64,000 nucleotides of DNA from Labilithrix sp. (GTDB lineage: Bacteria; Myxococcota_A; Polyangia; Polyangiales; Polyangiaceae), in the NCBI GenBank assembly GCA_019637155.1, contig JAHBWE010000004.1:310001-374000 (forward strand). Reading direction: 5' to 3'. This document shows positions 42,762-50,123 of the stretch, in pieces (the first letter of the stretch is position 1; each line of letters begins with the position of its first letter). The notes under the pieces were generated by a model. It did no database searches and was not told the origin of the DNA. It saw only the letters and a list, made by a program, of their open reading frames with translations. The position numbers and the translations under genes were made by a program.

Positions 42762-43496
42762 TTACTCCGCGTCCTTCCGCGAGTGCTTGCTCGGGCGCTC
42801 GGCGTGGGACGCCGCCGTCTGCATCGCCTCTTCGACCGCGGCCCCGCCTTCGCCCGTCGCCTTGAGGTGCGCGAGGAGGACGTGCGCGAGCGCCTCGGTG
42901 TTCCCGAGCGTGGTGCGGACGATGCGCTGGAACGTGTTGAAGGCCGCGACGGCCGGGATCGCGACGAGGAGGCCGACCGCGGTCGCGACGAGCGCCTCGG
43001 CGATGTTCGCCATGACCGCCTCGGGCGCGACCTGCGCCGCGCCGGTGAGCGTCGCGTTCTTCGCCTTGCCGAGCTCGTCGAACGCGCCGACGATGCCGAT
43101 GACGGTGCCGAGGAGGCCGATGAACGGCGCGTTGTTGCCGAGCGTTCCGAGGAACGTGATGCGCCGCTCGAGCTTCAGCTTCTGCAGCGCGCTCGCGCCC
43201 GCCATCGCCTCCTCCGCCGCCTCGGCGCCCATGCGCGCCTCGACGATGCCGGCCATCACGACCGCGGCCTCGGCGCTCGGCGACTGCTCGAGGCGCTTCT
43301 TCGCGCCGTCGAGGTCACCGCCGCGGAGGAAGCGCCCGAGGTCGCGCATCAGCGCGGCGGCGTCGTCGCGGAGCGACCAGTAGAGCCACGCTCGCTCGAG
43401 CATGATGGCGAGCGAGATCACGCTCAGCACCAGCATCAGGATGAGGACCCAGCCGGCCCCCAAACCGACCATCGCGCTCTTGACCTTCTCGATCAT
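42762..43496 (-). CDS. exbB: ExbB/TolQ/MotA-family proton channel protein
   Basis: 244 residues. Three helices of the family are visible: VGLGAGWVLILMLVLSVISLAIMLERAW, NAPFIGLLGTVIGIVGAFDELG and IAEALVATAVGLLVAIPAVAAFNTF. The cytosolic part carries the helix RRITFLGTLGNNAP. Its start overlaps the truD stop as ATGA. It should assemble with ExbD and the TonB-like protein as the energising complex. Confidence 0.93.
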   Translation of the reverse strand: MIEKVKSAMVGLGAGWVLILMLVLSVISLAIMLERAWLYWSLRDDAAALMRDLGRFLRGGDLDGAKKRLEQSPSAEAAVVMAGIVEARMGAEAAEEAMAGASALQKLKLERRITFLGTLGNNAPFIGLLGTVIGIVGAFDELGKAKNATLTGAAQVAPEAVMANIAEALVATAVGLLVAIPAVAAFNTFQRIVRTTLGNTEALAHVLLAHLKATGEGGAAVEEAMQTAASHAERPSKHSRKDAE

Positions 43497-44566
43497 TCTT
43501 CTGTCTCGTTCTCGCTAAGTGGCTCTCGGTCGGCATCGATCATGTCGAACACGTTCGACAAGACCGTCGTCGCGTAGGCACCTTTGGGTAGCACGAATCG
43601 CACCGACACGTAGCTTTGTCCGACCGCCCCCGGAGTCGGGGCTACTTCATCATTCGTTGAAGAGTGCAACAGCTCGGAAACACGTAAGCGCAGGGCGCGG
43701 CGTGTGCCTTCACCGAGGCTGCGCGCACGGCGGAGGTCGATACCTTCGATGAAGGGAGCGACGATCCGTTGCTCCAGATCGAACGCATCCGCTTCGGGCT
43801 GCCTCATCTTGTCGCCGACGATGGGACCGGTGGGACACACCTCACCTGCGGCGGCGCGTTCACGGTCCTGCTGAACGTCCGTGCAGACGAACATCCCGCC
43901 GGTCTCCTCCTTCTTGAGGAGGTCGCCGTGGAGCGGGACGATCCACGACCCGTCCTTCACGCGCTCCTCGAGCACGGCGTTGAAGGCCGCGGACTGCACC
44001 GCGGAGAAGTGGAAGCGCCGGAGCCGCGGGTCCGCCGGCGCGCGCGCGCTCCCGGTGAGCCAGGCCCGCGCACGTTCCACGTTGTCGCCATGTTTCCCGA
44101 ATCGCTGCGCGCCGAAGGCGTTGGGCACGCCCTCCTTCGCGATGCGCTCGAACGAGGCGGCGATCTCCGCCGCGCGCGCAGGGTCGACCCCGCGGACGAC
44201 GATCGCGAAGCGGTTGCCGTGGAGGTGGCCCGTCTTCAGCTTGTTGCCGTGCCGCTTCACCGCGAGCACGTCGACGCCGTCGATCGCGAGCGCGCGGGCC
44301 CGCTCGTCGAGGTCGCCGCCGCCCTCCGCGGGGACGCTGATCCACTGCGTCGTGACCGCGACCTTGTCCTTCACGCCCGCGACGCCGACGCCGCGTCGCT
44401 CGATCCCGAGCGCGCGCGCGACGTCGGCGACGACCTGATCGGTGGTGCGGTTCGTCTTCCGGAGGTGAAGGTAGAGGTGGCTCCCTTCGCCGCTCGGCTC
44501 GTAGGCCGGGATCTCGTCGACCTGGAAGTCCGCCGGCGTGGACTTGATCGTGCCGCGGGGCTTCAC
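43493..44566 (-). CDS. truD: tRNA pseudouridine(13) synthase TruD
   Basis: 357 residues from a GTG at 44566, which overlaps the nucleotidase stop (GTGA). TruD makes pseudouridine 13 in tRNA(Glu). The catalytic motif GVAGVKDKVAVTTQW contains the Asp67 nucleophile, and PADFQVDEIPAY, RHGNKLKTGHLHGNRFAIVVRG and FGAQRFGKHGDNVERARAWL are family motifs. The C-terminal end has YVSVRFVLPKGAYATTVLSNV. The match to the family is clear over the full length, and the location inside a membrane-energisation run is unusual. Confidence 0.93.
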   Translation of the reverse strand: MKPRGTIKSTPADFQVDEIPAYEPSGEGSHLYLHLRKTNRTTDQVVADVARALGIERRGVGVAGVKDKVAVTTQWISVPAEGGGDLDERARALAIDGVDVLAVKRHGNKLKTGHLHGNRFAIVVRGVDPARAAEIAASFERIAKEGVPNAFGAQRFGKHGDNVERARAWLTGSARAPADPRLRRFHFSAVQSAAFNAVLEERVKDGSWIVPLHGDLLKKEETGGMFVCTDVQQDRERAAAGEVCPTGPIVGDKMRQPEADAFDLEQRIVAPFIEGIDLRRARSLGEGTRRALRLRVSELLHSSTNDEVAPTPGAVGQSYVSVRFVLPKGAYATTVLSNVFDMIDADREPLSENETEE

Positions 44567-46218
44567 ATTCCGATCTCGTGGGCCATGACGTCGCGCGGCG
44601 AGCGGAACGTCTGCTGCGGCGAGTAGGAGAGGAAGTTCGAGACGCGCGAGGTGTAGAGGCACGCGTAGTCGTCGACCTGCTTGCCGAAGCTCGATTGCTC
44701 GGCGCTCTCCTTGAGGAGCGAGCCCCAGTACGGGTGGAAGCGGAGGTCGGTGCGCCGCTCGAGCGCGGTGACCTCGGCCTCGATCTGGCGGAGCTTGCCG
44801 CGGATCCGCTCGACCGCGCGCTTGAAGCGCATCCGATCGGCCTCGAGCTCCGCTTGCGAGGGGCCTTCGCGCGGCGCTCCGTCCTGCGCCTTCGAGGCGC
44901 GGTGATCGATCTGGCGCGTCGCGTCCTTGATCCGCGCCTGGTAGTAGCGGAGGTCGTCCTCGAGCTTCTCGCGCGCGTCCTCGAGCTGCTCGAGCATCGC
45001 GAAGTCCTCGCGGCACGACTCGTAGGCGGCGATCTCGGTCTCGAGCTCCTGGATCACCATCACGGTGCGCCACGCGCTGTCCTTCTTCGATCGAAGGATG
45101 TCGCCGTAGATGTGGTCGCCGACGTAGAGGATCTCGTCGCCGGTGACGCCGAGCGCGCGCTCGAAGTCCTGGAGGTTGCCGCCCTCGTAGACCTTGCCGC
45201 GCTCGAGCTTGCGCGCGGGGTGCGTCGCCGGCGCGTTCGGGTTGGGCGGCGACGCGGGCGCGGGCGGCTGCGATCCGCGCGCGGCCTTGTTCACGTCCTT
45301 CGGCTCGGAGTCGAGGTTCGGGGTGGAGGCGCGCGGCATCGGCGGCTCGCCCTCGCGCTCCAGCAGCGGGCGCTTCTCGGTGAAGAAGATGGGCTTCGTC
45401 GCGGCGACGATGACGACGTCGAAGAAGTTCCGCCAGGTGGGGTACTCCGTCATCGCGCCGCCGAGCAGGTACGTCATCAGCTTGTCGGTGTAGGCCCAGC
45501 GCGAGTTGGTGAGGAGGAAGATCTTCTTCCCCGCGCTCCGCAGCTTGTGGAGGGTCGGCGCGAGGTTCGGGTCGCGGTGGAGGAACCGGGGGAGGTTGCT
45601 CATCACCTCGTCGAGGATCGTCCCGTCGCGGTGCGCCTCGTCGATGCACTCGCGGATGTCGGTGAAGAGCCGCGCGTAGTCGACGGCGTAGCCCTTCTTC
45701 TCCATCGCGTCGACGAGCGCGGCGTAGGTGGCGACCTCGGAGAGGGCGTAGAGCGTGTCGATCCAGTGGTAGCGCGGGGTCGCGGGCCGGATCTTCTTCG
45801 AGTGGTAGAGCGCGCGGAGCTCCTCTTTCGAGAGCTCACGGAACCCGTGGTAGCCCTTGTGGACGACCTTGTAGCGGTCCATCTTGAGGACGTGCCCGAA
45901 GCGCTTGTCGATGAGCAGGCCGCGCACGGGGAACTGCGTCGACACCGGGATCGTCTTGATGAAGTCGGGGTATCCGCGCTTGATCAGCTTGTCGATCGTC
46001 GCGCGGATCGACAGGTCGTCCATCGCCGGCTGGTCGTAGATCGCCAGCGTGTAGTCCATGTCGAAGCCGACCCAGCTGATGCCGGACATCTTGAGGTTAC
46101 GATTGCAGAATACACGCGCCGTGCGGGGGATCCCGGGCCCGCGCGCGTCGCGCGAGAAGTCATCGAGCGGCAGGGCGAGCTGTTGGGTGTGCGGCGGCTC
46201 TTCGCTCGGCGTGTTCAC
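44563..46218 (-). CDS. HAD-superfamily 5'-nucleotidase (cN-II type)
   Basis: 551 residues from a GTG at 46218; a further GTG at 46242 would add eight. The HAD motif I is FDMDYTLAIYD, motif II KIFLLTNSRWAYTDKLM, and motif IV ILYVGDHIYGDILRSKK. The N-terminal RTARVFCNRNLKMSGI and RGLLIDKRFGHVLKMDRY are typical of the HAD-IG family 5'-nucleotidase group, which dephosphorylates purine nucleoside monophosphates. A 50-residue Pro/Asn/Ala-rich insert (SQPPAPASPPNPNAPATHPA) interrupts the middle. A long coiled-coil region (DAREKLEDDLRYYQARIKDATRQ) lies near the end. It starts the overlapping seven-gene run ending in natB. Confidence 0.88.
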   Translation of the reverse strand: MNTPSEEPPHTQQLALPLDDFSRDARGPGIPRTARVFCNRNLKMSGISWVGFDMDYTLAIYDQPAMDDLSIRATIDKLIKRGYPDFIKTIPVSTQFPVRGLLIDKRFGHVLKMDRYKVVHKGYHGFRELSKEELRALYHSKKIRPATPRYHWIDTLYALSEVATYAALVDAMEKKGYAVDYARLFTDIRECIDEAHRDGTILDEVMSNLPRFLHRDPNLAPTLHKLRSAGKKIFLLTNSRWAYTDKLMTYLLGGAMTEYPTWRNFFDVVIVAATKPIFFTEKRPLLEREGEPPMPRASTPNLDSEPKDVNKAARGSQPPAPASPPNPNAPATHPARKLERGKVYEGGNLQDFERALGVTGDEILYVGDHIYGDILRSKKDSAWRTVMVIQELETEIAAYESCREDFAMLEQLEDAREKLEDDLRYYQARIKDATRQIDHRASKAQDGAPREGPSQAELEADRMRFKRAVERIRGKLRQIEAEVTALERRTDLRFHPYWGSLLKESAEQSSFGKQVDDYACLYTSRVSNFLSYSPQQTFRSPRDVMAHEIGM

Positions 46219-46243
46219 TTCGCTTCGCTCCGTGGTCCTCACC

Positions 46244-46276
46244 GGACTCCGTCCAGCACGGCTGGACTCCGTCCAG
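46244..46276. promoter_or_regulatory. Two direct GGACTCCGTCCAG repeats upstream of the nucleotidase gene
   Basis: GGACTCCGTCCAG stands at 46244-46256 and again at 46264-46276, start-to-start 20 bases, about two helical turns. Each unit holds a small inverted repeat GGAC-TCC-GTCC. They sit just before the nucleotidase start on the minus strand, as expected for an operator for a dimeric regulator. The regulator is unknown. Confidence 0.5.
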
Positions 46277-46316
46277 TTCGGTTCAAACTCGCAGGACCTC
46301 GCTCACGCACAAAGTG

Positions 46317-46335
46317 TTTCACGCTGAGCGTGAAA
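46317..46335. terminator. Perfect palindromic hairpin TTTCACGCTGAGCGTGAAA
   Basis: An 8- to 9-base-pair stem (TTTCACGC/GCGTGAAA) with a tiny loop lies 15 bases after the stop of the minus-strand repeat protein and before the nucleotidase operon. It could end transcription of the former or be an operator for the latter. Confidence 0.5.
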
Positions 46336-46349
46336 GCGGCAAGTCCTCC

Positions 46350-47714
46350 TCAGTGGCCGCGGGCGAGGAGGGCGGCCTGGCAGCCGTGCATCTCGACCAG
46401 CGCTTCGGGGCGTCGCGTCGACGGATGAGCCTTCGCGTCGACGCGGCCGCGCACGCGGAGGACGACGGCGCGCTCGGCCGCGCTCCACACGACGACGCGG
46501 ACGGTGTGCGGTTTGGCCTCGATGCCGGGGAGCACGGCGGGGCGACGCGTCGCGGTGAGGCCCTTTCCGACGACGGGCTCGGGCATGCCTTCTGGCAGCT
46601 CGTCCGCGACGACGACGAGGAGCTCCGCGTCCGCGGCGGTGCGCGCGAGCGCGATCGCGAGCGGCTTGCGGAGCTCGTACTCTTCTTCGAGCCGTCGCAC
46701 GGAGAGGTGATCGTCCGCCTCCGCGAGCTCGGCGGCGAACGCCTTCGAGAGCGGTCGGAGCCCGGAGTGCACGGCGCGGAGGGGCAGCACGTCGTGCGTC
46801 GCGTCGTCGAAGAGCGCGCCGCCGAGCCAGTACCGGGTCGCGCCGGCGTGCACGTCGTCGGGCGCGTCGGTCGCAGGCGGCTTGACGAGGCACAGCGCGA
46901 CGGTGTCCTTCTCGGACCGCCGCACCGCGGCCCCGATCGCATCGAGCCGCGCGATCTCGGGCACCGCCGCCCGCACGAAGAGCATCGTCTTCCCGAAGAG
47001 CGCCGCGCGCTCACGCGGAACGAGGTCCCCCGGCCACTCCACCCGCGCCGCCTCGAGCATCACGTCATCCATCGCATCCACGAGCGCCCGCGGCCGCTCC
47101 GCCAACCCCGCGCGCTCCCGCGCAACCTCCGCCGCGAGCCCCCGCTTCCGCCTCCCAACCTCCCACCGACTCACCACATACGCCACACAGACGAGCACAA
47201 CGAACGCCGCACAAGCCGCGAGCCACTTCCCCGACCGCCCTCGCGGCCCCAGGTCGTCGCGCCGCGCGCCCAAGTCGTCGCGCCGCGCGCCCAAGTCGTC
47301 GCGCCGCGCGCCCAAGTCGTCGCGTCGCGGGCCCAGGTCGTCGCGTCGCGGGCCCAGGTCGTCGCGTCGCGGGCCCAAGTCGTCGCGTCGCGCGCCCAGG
47401 TCGTCGCGTCGCGGGCCCAAGTCGTCGCGTCGCGCGCCCAGGTCGTCGCGTCGCGGGGCCAGCTCGCCGCGTCGGGGCGCCGATTCGCTGCGGCGTGCGG
47501 CGAATTCACCGCGCCGCGCCGACAAGGCCGCCCCAATGTCGCCGCCAGCTCCCGTTCCAGCGCCACCAATCCCCGCCGCTCCGTCCGCCGCCGCGGCCCC
47601 GGTCTCCGGCGGCGCTCTGCTCGGCGTCGCTTCGGTCGCTGCTCCGGTCTCCTGCGGCGCTCCGCTCCCCGCCGTCGCTTCGGCCCCGGCTCCGCCCCGT
47701 TCCGTGTTCGTCAT
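46350..47714 (-). CDS. Single-pass membrane protein with ten RRDDLG(A/P) repeats
   Basis: 454 residues from an ATG at 47714 with a GGAGG four bases upstream. The N-terminal ~80 residues are Ala/Gly/Thr-rich. Then come three degenerate and ten exact copies of RRDDLG followed by A or P, encoded by a 21-base DNA repeat. One membrane helix follows (WLAACAAFVVLVCVAYVV, near 165-182). The ~270-residue C-terminal domain has strands such as KTMLFVRAAVPEIARLDAIGAAV, ATRYWLGGALFDDATHDVLPL, AELLVVVADELPEGMP and HTVRVVVWSAAERAVVLRVRG, with no recognised family. Charged heptads on the inner side may form a flexible or coiled linker. Two GATAG-type inverted repeats lie immediately upstream. Confidence 0.72.
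   Translation of the reverse strand: MTNTERGGAGAEATAGSGAPQETGAATEATPSRAPPETGAAAADGAAGIGGAGTGAGGDIGAALSARRGEFAARRSESAPRRGELAPRRDDLGARRDDLGPRRDDLGARRDDLGPRRDDLGPRRDDLGPRRDDLGARRDDLGARRDDLGARRDDLGPRGRSGKWLAACAAFVVLVCVAYVVSRWEVGRRKRGLAAEVARERAGLAERPRALVDAMDDVMLEAARVEWPGDLVPRERAALFGKTMLFVRAAVPEIARLDAIGAAVRRSEKDTVALCLVKPPATDAPDDVHAGATRYWLGGALFDDATHDVLPLRAVHSGLRPLSKAFAAELAEADDHLSVRRLEEEYELRKPLAIALARTAADAELLVVVADELPEGMPEPVVGKGLTATRRPAVLPGIEAKPHTVRVVVWSAAERAVVLRVRGRVDAKAHPSTRRPEALVEMHGCQAALLARGH
47250..47460. repeat. 21-bp tandem DNA repeat (ten copies)
   Basis: A unit such as AAGTCGTCGCGCCGCGCGCCC, with a few alternatives at one or two positions, is repeated ten times head to tail inside the repeat-protein gene. 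Because the period is a multiple of three, copy number can change without shifting the frame. Confidence 0.9.
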
Positions 47715-47727
47715 TCCGCCTCCATCT

Positions 47728-47758
47728 GATAGTAGTGCTATCGGATAGTACTACTATC
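47728..47758. promoter_or_regulatory. Two adjacent GATAG-N5-CTATC inverted repeats
   Basis: GATAGTAGTGCTATC (47728-47742) and GATAGTACTACTATC (47744-47758) are both 15 bases of the form GATAG-N5-CTATC, 16 bases start to start. They end about 13 bases before the minus-strand start at 47714, where an operator overlapping the promoter would be. A third copy is at 48489-48503. Confidence 0.6.
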
Positions 47759-47759
47759 G

Positions 47760-48488
47760 TTTTGTTCCCGAATCCTCGACCGGGTCGTTGAGACGAGCCG
47801 GTTTCCGTTCACGCGGGCCCGGACGCCGTGACCTCGGGCACCACCACCGGACGCCGGGTGCCGCCGCGCCGCCGCCGCCGGGACGCTGCTGCGACGTCGG
47901 CGCTGCGGCGACGTCGTGTACCGACGCGACGCTGGAGCTGCCGCGACGTCGTACCGCCGCGATACTGCGACGCCACCGCGACGTCGGGTGTTGCCGCGAT
48001 GTCGGGTGCGCGATACCGCGACGCCGCCGCGATACCGCGACGCCGCCGCGATACCGCGACGCCGCCGCGATACCGTGCCGCCGCCGCGATACCGCGAAGT
48101 GGGTGTGCCGCAGCGATACTGCGACGCCGCGATACCGCGGCGTCGGGGGCGCGATACCGTGCCGCCGCCGCGAAGTGGGGGGGCCGTCGCGAGACTGCGA
48201 TGTCGGGTGTCGCAATACCGCGACGCCGCCGCGAAGAGGGGGGCGCGCCGTCGGGCGTTCACGATGCCGGGCGCCGACGCCGCACGCTGCCGCGACACCG
48301 CGACGCCGCCTCGATTTGGATGCCGCGCTGCCGGACGCCGCGATGCCGCGCCGTGTCGCCGCCGGACGCGCCGGGCGCCCCGACGGCGCCGCGATGCTGC
48401 GCCGCCGCGATGCCGCGCCGCCGCGCGCTGCCGGGCGTCGTGTCGCCGGGCAGTCATCCTCTCGGGCCGGCGCGCGTTCCGCTCAACC
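47760..48488. repeat. GC-rich low-complexity/minisatellite tract, no convincing gene
   Basis: About 730 bases made mainly of CGCCGCGATACCGCGAC-like units. Four to five perfect or near-perfect 19-base copies (ATACCGCGACGCCGCCGCG and variants) stand at 48013-48097, with looser ones around. Open frames exist on both strands in most phases, but they encode only Arg/Ala/Pro/Asp/Tyr-rich repeats. A 19-base period does not keep a frame, so coding is unlikely. The tract is bordered by GATAG-N5-CTATC elements. Its origin and role are unknown. Confidence 0.75.
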
Positions 48489-48503
48489 GATAGTGCTTCT
48501 ATC
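48489..48503. promoter_or_regulatory. Third GATAG-N5-CTATC inverted repeat
   Basis: GATAGTGCTTCTATC closes the minisatellite tract. On the minus strand its right arm supplies the stop codon of the membrane protein at 48499-49005 (CGA TAG). It could act as a transcription end or as a regulator site, like the two copies at 47.7 kb. Confidence 0.5.
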
Positions 48504-49005
48504 GGCTCGGCCTGCCGTGCAGCTCGCGGAGAGCATCGAGCCAGGTGTTGAGGTGGCTGGCTTGGCGGTCGTGCTGCGTCTTGGGGCCGGCGTAGAGCAA
48601 GGGCGTGAGGCCGAGGCGGCGGTTGTCTTCGAGGTCCAGGGTGAGCGTGCGGTGGGTGCGGCGGCCGTTGGGTTGCTCGGCGACTCCGAAGGCGCGGACC
48701 TCGGTGAGGCTGGCGCTCCATGTCACCTCTGCGCCGGGCCAGCGGCGGCCGCTCGTGATGACGTTGCCGGCCTCGTAGCGCACGTGGATGCGGACGACGG
48801 GGAACATGATCGCGAGGAGGAACGAGACGAAGAGGACGCCCGCCACGATCTGCTTCAGCTGCTCCGCGCCCGCCTTCTGGGACGCCGCCCAGACGACGCC
48901 GGCCGCGAAGAGGGCCGGCGTGAGCACGTTGGTCCACGGCGCCGGAACGAACCAGAGCGTCAGCGGCGGGGCGGCGGCCGCGGCGCCGCGGCGGTACTCA
49001 GACAT
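48499..49005 (-). CDS. Hypothetical two-helix membrane protein
   Basis: 168 residues. Two hydrophobic segments (WTNVLTPALFAAGVVWAA near 25 and IVAGVLFVSFLLAIMFPVVRI near 52) are followed by a soluble ~95-residue domain with strands (VRYEAGNVITSGRRWPGAEVTWSASLTEVRAFGV, HRTLTLDLEDNRRLGLTPLLYAG). This layout resembles small PH-like membrane-associated domains (bPH), but that is a guess. Its start region overlaps the end of the upstream minus-strand gene by eight bases. Its stop lies within an inverted repeat. Confidence 0.62.
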   Translation of the reverse strand: MSEYRRGAAAAAPPLTLWFVPAPWTNVLTPALFAAGVVWAASQKAGAEQLKQIVAGVLFVSFLLAIMFPVVRIHVRYEAGNVITSGRRWPGAEVTWSASLTEVRAFGVAEQPNGRRTHRTLTLDLEDNRRLGLTPLLYAGPKTQHDRQASHLNTWLDALRELHGRPSR

Positions 49006-49378
49006 CGTAGCCGTAGCCGCGGATCGTCGCTCGGACCCACAGCGCGAAGCCGAGGCTGATCGCGGCGAGGAGCAGCGAGAAGACGATGGCCGCGGGCTTC
49101 CGCTTGCCGGTCGCGGGGTCCCTGAAGGCGTGGTTCATGCGCTGGTTGAACGACGCCGGCGCGAACGACGCGACGAGGACGAGCACGCTCATGAGGAGGA
49201 AGAGCGGCGCCGCGGCCGTGCGCCCGAGCGAGAAGCTCACCGCCTCCTCGTGGCGCCTCGCGGCGGCGAGGACGTCGATGACGCCCGACTTCAAGAGATA
49301 GAGCGAGCATCCCACGAGCGCGACGCCGGCGAGGCGCGCGATGGCGGGACGGCGGACGATGGTTCCCTGGACGGCCAC
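48998..49378 (-). CDS. Hypothetical small membrane protein
   Basis: 126 residues with three hydrophobic helices (IARLAGVALVGCSLYLLKSGVIDVLAA, APLFLLMSVLVLVASFAP, AAIVFSLLLAAISLGFALWV). No motif recognised. It overlaps the next gene and is probably co-transcribed with it. Its start is only 19 bases from the divergent MerR start, so the MerR protein may control both. Confidence 0.6.
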   Translation of the reverse strand: MAVQGTIVRRPAIARLAGVALVGCSLYLLKSGVIDVLAAARRHEEAVSFSLGRTAAAPLFLLMSVLVLVASFAPASFNQRMNHAFRDPATGKRKPAAIVFSLLLAAISLGFALWVRATIRGYGYDV

Positions 49379-49397
49379 GCGTCGAAGTTAACACGCT

Positions 49398-50123
49398 ATG
49401 GTCGGGACGATGCTCGCGCCTCGCTACGCGGTGGCAGATACCTTCACGATCCAGGAGCTCTCGCGGGCGACCGGCGTGTCGGTCGCGAGCATCAAGTTCT
49501 ACGTGCGGGAGGGGCTCCTCCCCGCGCCCGTGTCGTCGCGGCCGCGGCGCGCCTACTACGACGGACGCCACGCGCAGCGGCTCACGACCATCCGCGCCCT
49601 CCGCGACGCCGGCGGTCTGTCGCTCGACGCGATCGGCCGCGCGCTCGCCGCGATCGAACGGCCGGGCAGCGACGTCGTCGACGTGATCGCCCCCGCCATC
49701 GACGCGCTCGCCGCTCGCCCCGCCGCCGCCCCCGCCGCGCTCGTGCGCGCGAGGGCGGACGTGAAGGAGCTGTTCGTGCGTGAGCGGCTCTCGGTGCGCG
49801 CGCGGGCAGGATCGCGGGAGACGATCGCCGGGGCGATCGCGTCGCTCCGCCGGATCGGGTCGCCGATCGCGATCGAGGACCTCGCGCGGTACGTCGCGCT
49901 CCTCCGTCCGCTCGCGAAGGAAGAGATCGAGAACGAAGAGACGAGCGCGGTCCTCCGCTCGGACAAGGAGAGCTCGCTCGAGCTCGCCATCCTCGGGACC
50001 GTGCTGTTCGAGCCGATCCTCATCGGCCTTCGCCGCGCGCTGCACGAGCACTACACGACGGCGCTCGTGCGGAAGAAGCCGGCGCGGGAGAAGCCGGCGC
50101 GGAAGAAGAAGCGCGCTACTTGA
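49398..50123 (+). CDS. MerR-family transcriptional regulator
   Basis: 241 residues from an ATG at 49398; ATG 49410 and GTG 49431 (ADTFTIQELSRATG) are alternatives, and the last lines up best with family starts. The winged helix-turn-helix at about 13-80 reads FTIQELSRATGVSVASIKFYVREGLLPAP, RRAYYDGRHAQRLTTIRALRDAGGLSLDAIGRAL. The C-terminal ligand domain (~150 residues) has no Cys or His pattern for metals and ends in a Lys/Arg tail (KKPAREKPARKKKRA). Its effector is unknown. It ends with an eight-base tail overlap onto the convergent VWA lipoprotein. Confidence 0.88.
   Translation: MVGTMLAPRYAVADTFTIQELSRATGVSVASIKFYVREGLLPAPVSSRPRRAYYDGRHAQRLTTIRALRDAGGLSLDAIGRALAAIERPGSDVVDVIAPAIDALAARPAAAPAALVRARADVKELFVRERLSVRARAGSRETIAGAIASLRRIGSPIAIEDLARYVALLRPLAKEEIENEETSAVLRSDKESSLELAILGTVLFEPILIGLRRALHEHYTTALVRKKPAREKPARKKKRAT

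Noticed and set aside
47250..47460. CRISPR array in the 21-bp repeat region
   Set aside because: Repeats are contiguous without spacers and lie inside a coding frame, so it is a minisatellite within a gene.
47738..48937. Long frames on both strands through the minisatellite tract
   Set aside because: They encode only repeats, the DNA period of 19 does not keep a frame, and no ribosome site or conserved motif is present.
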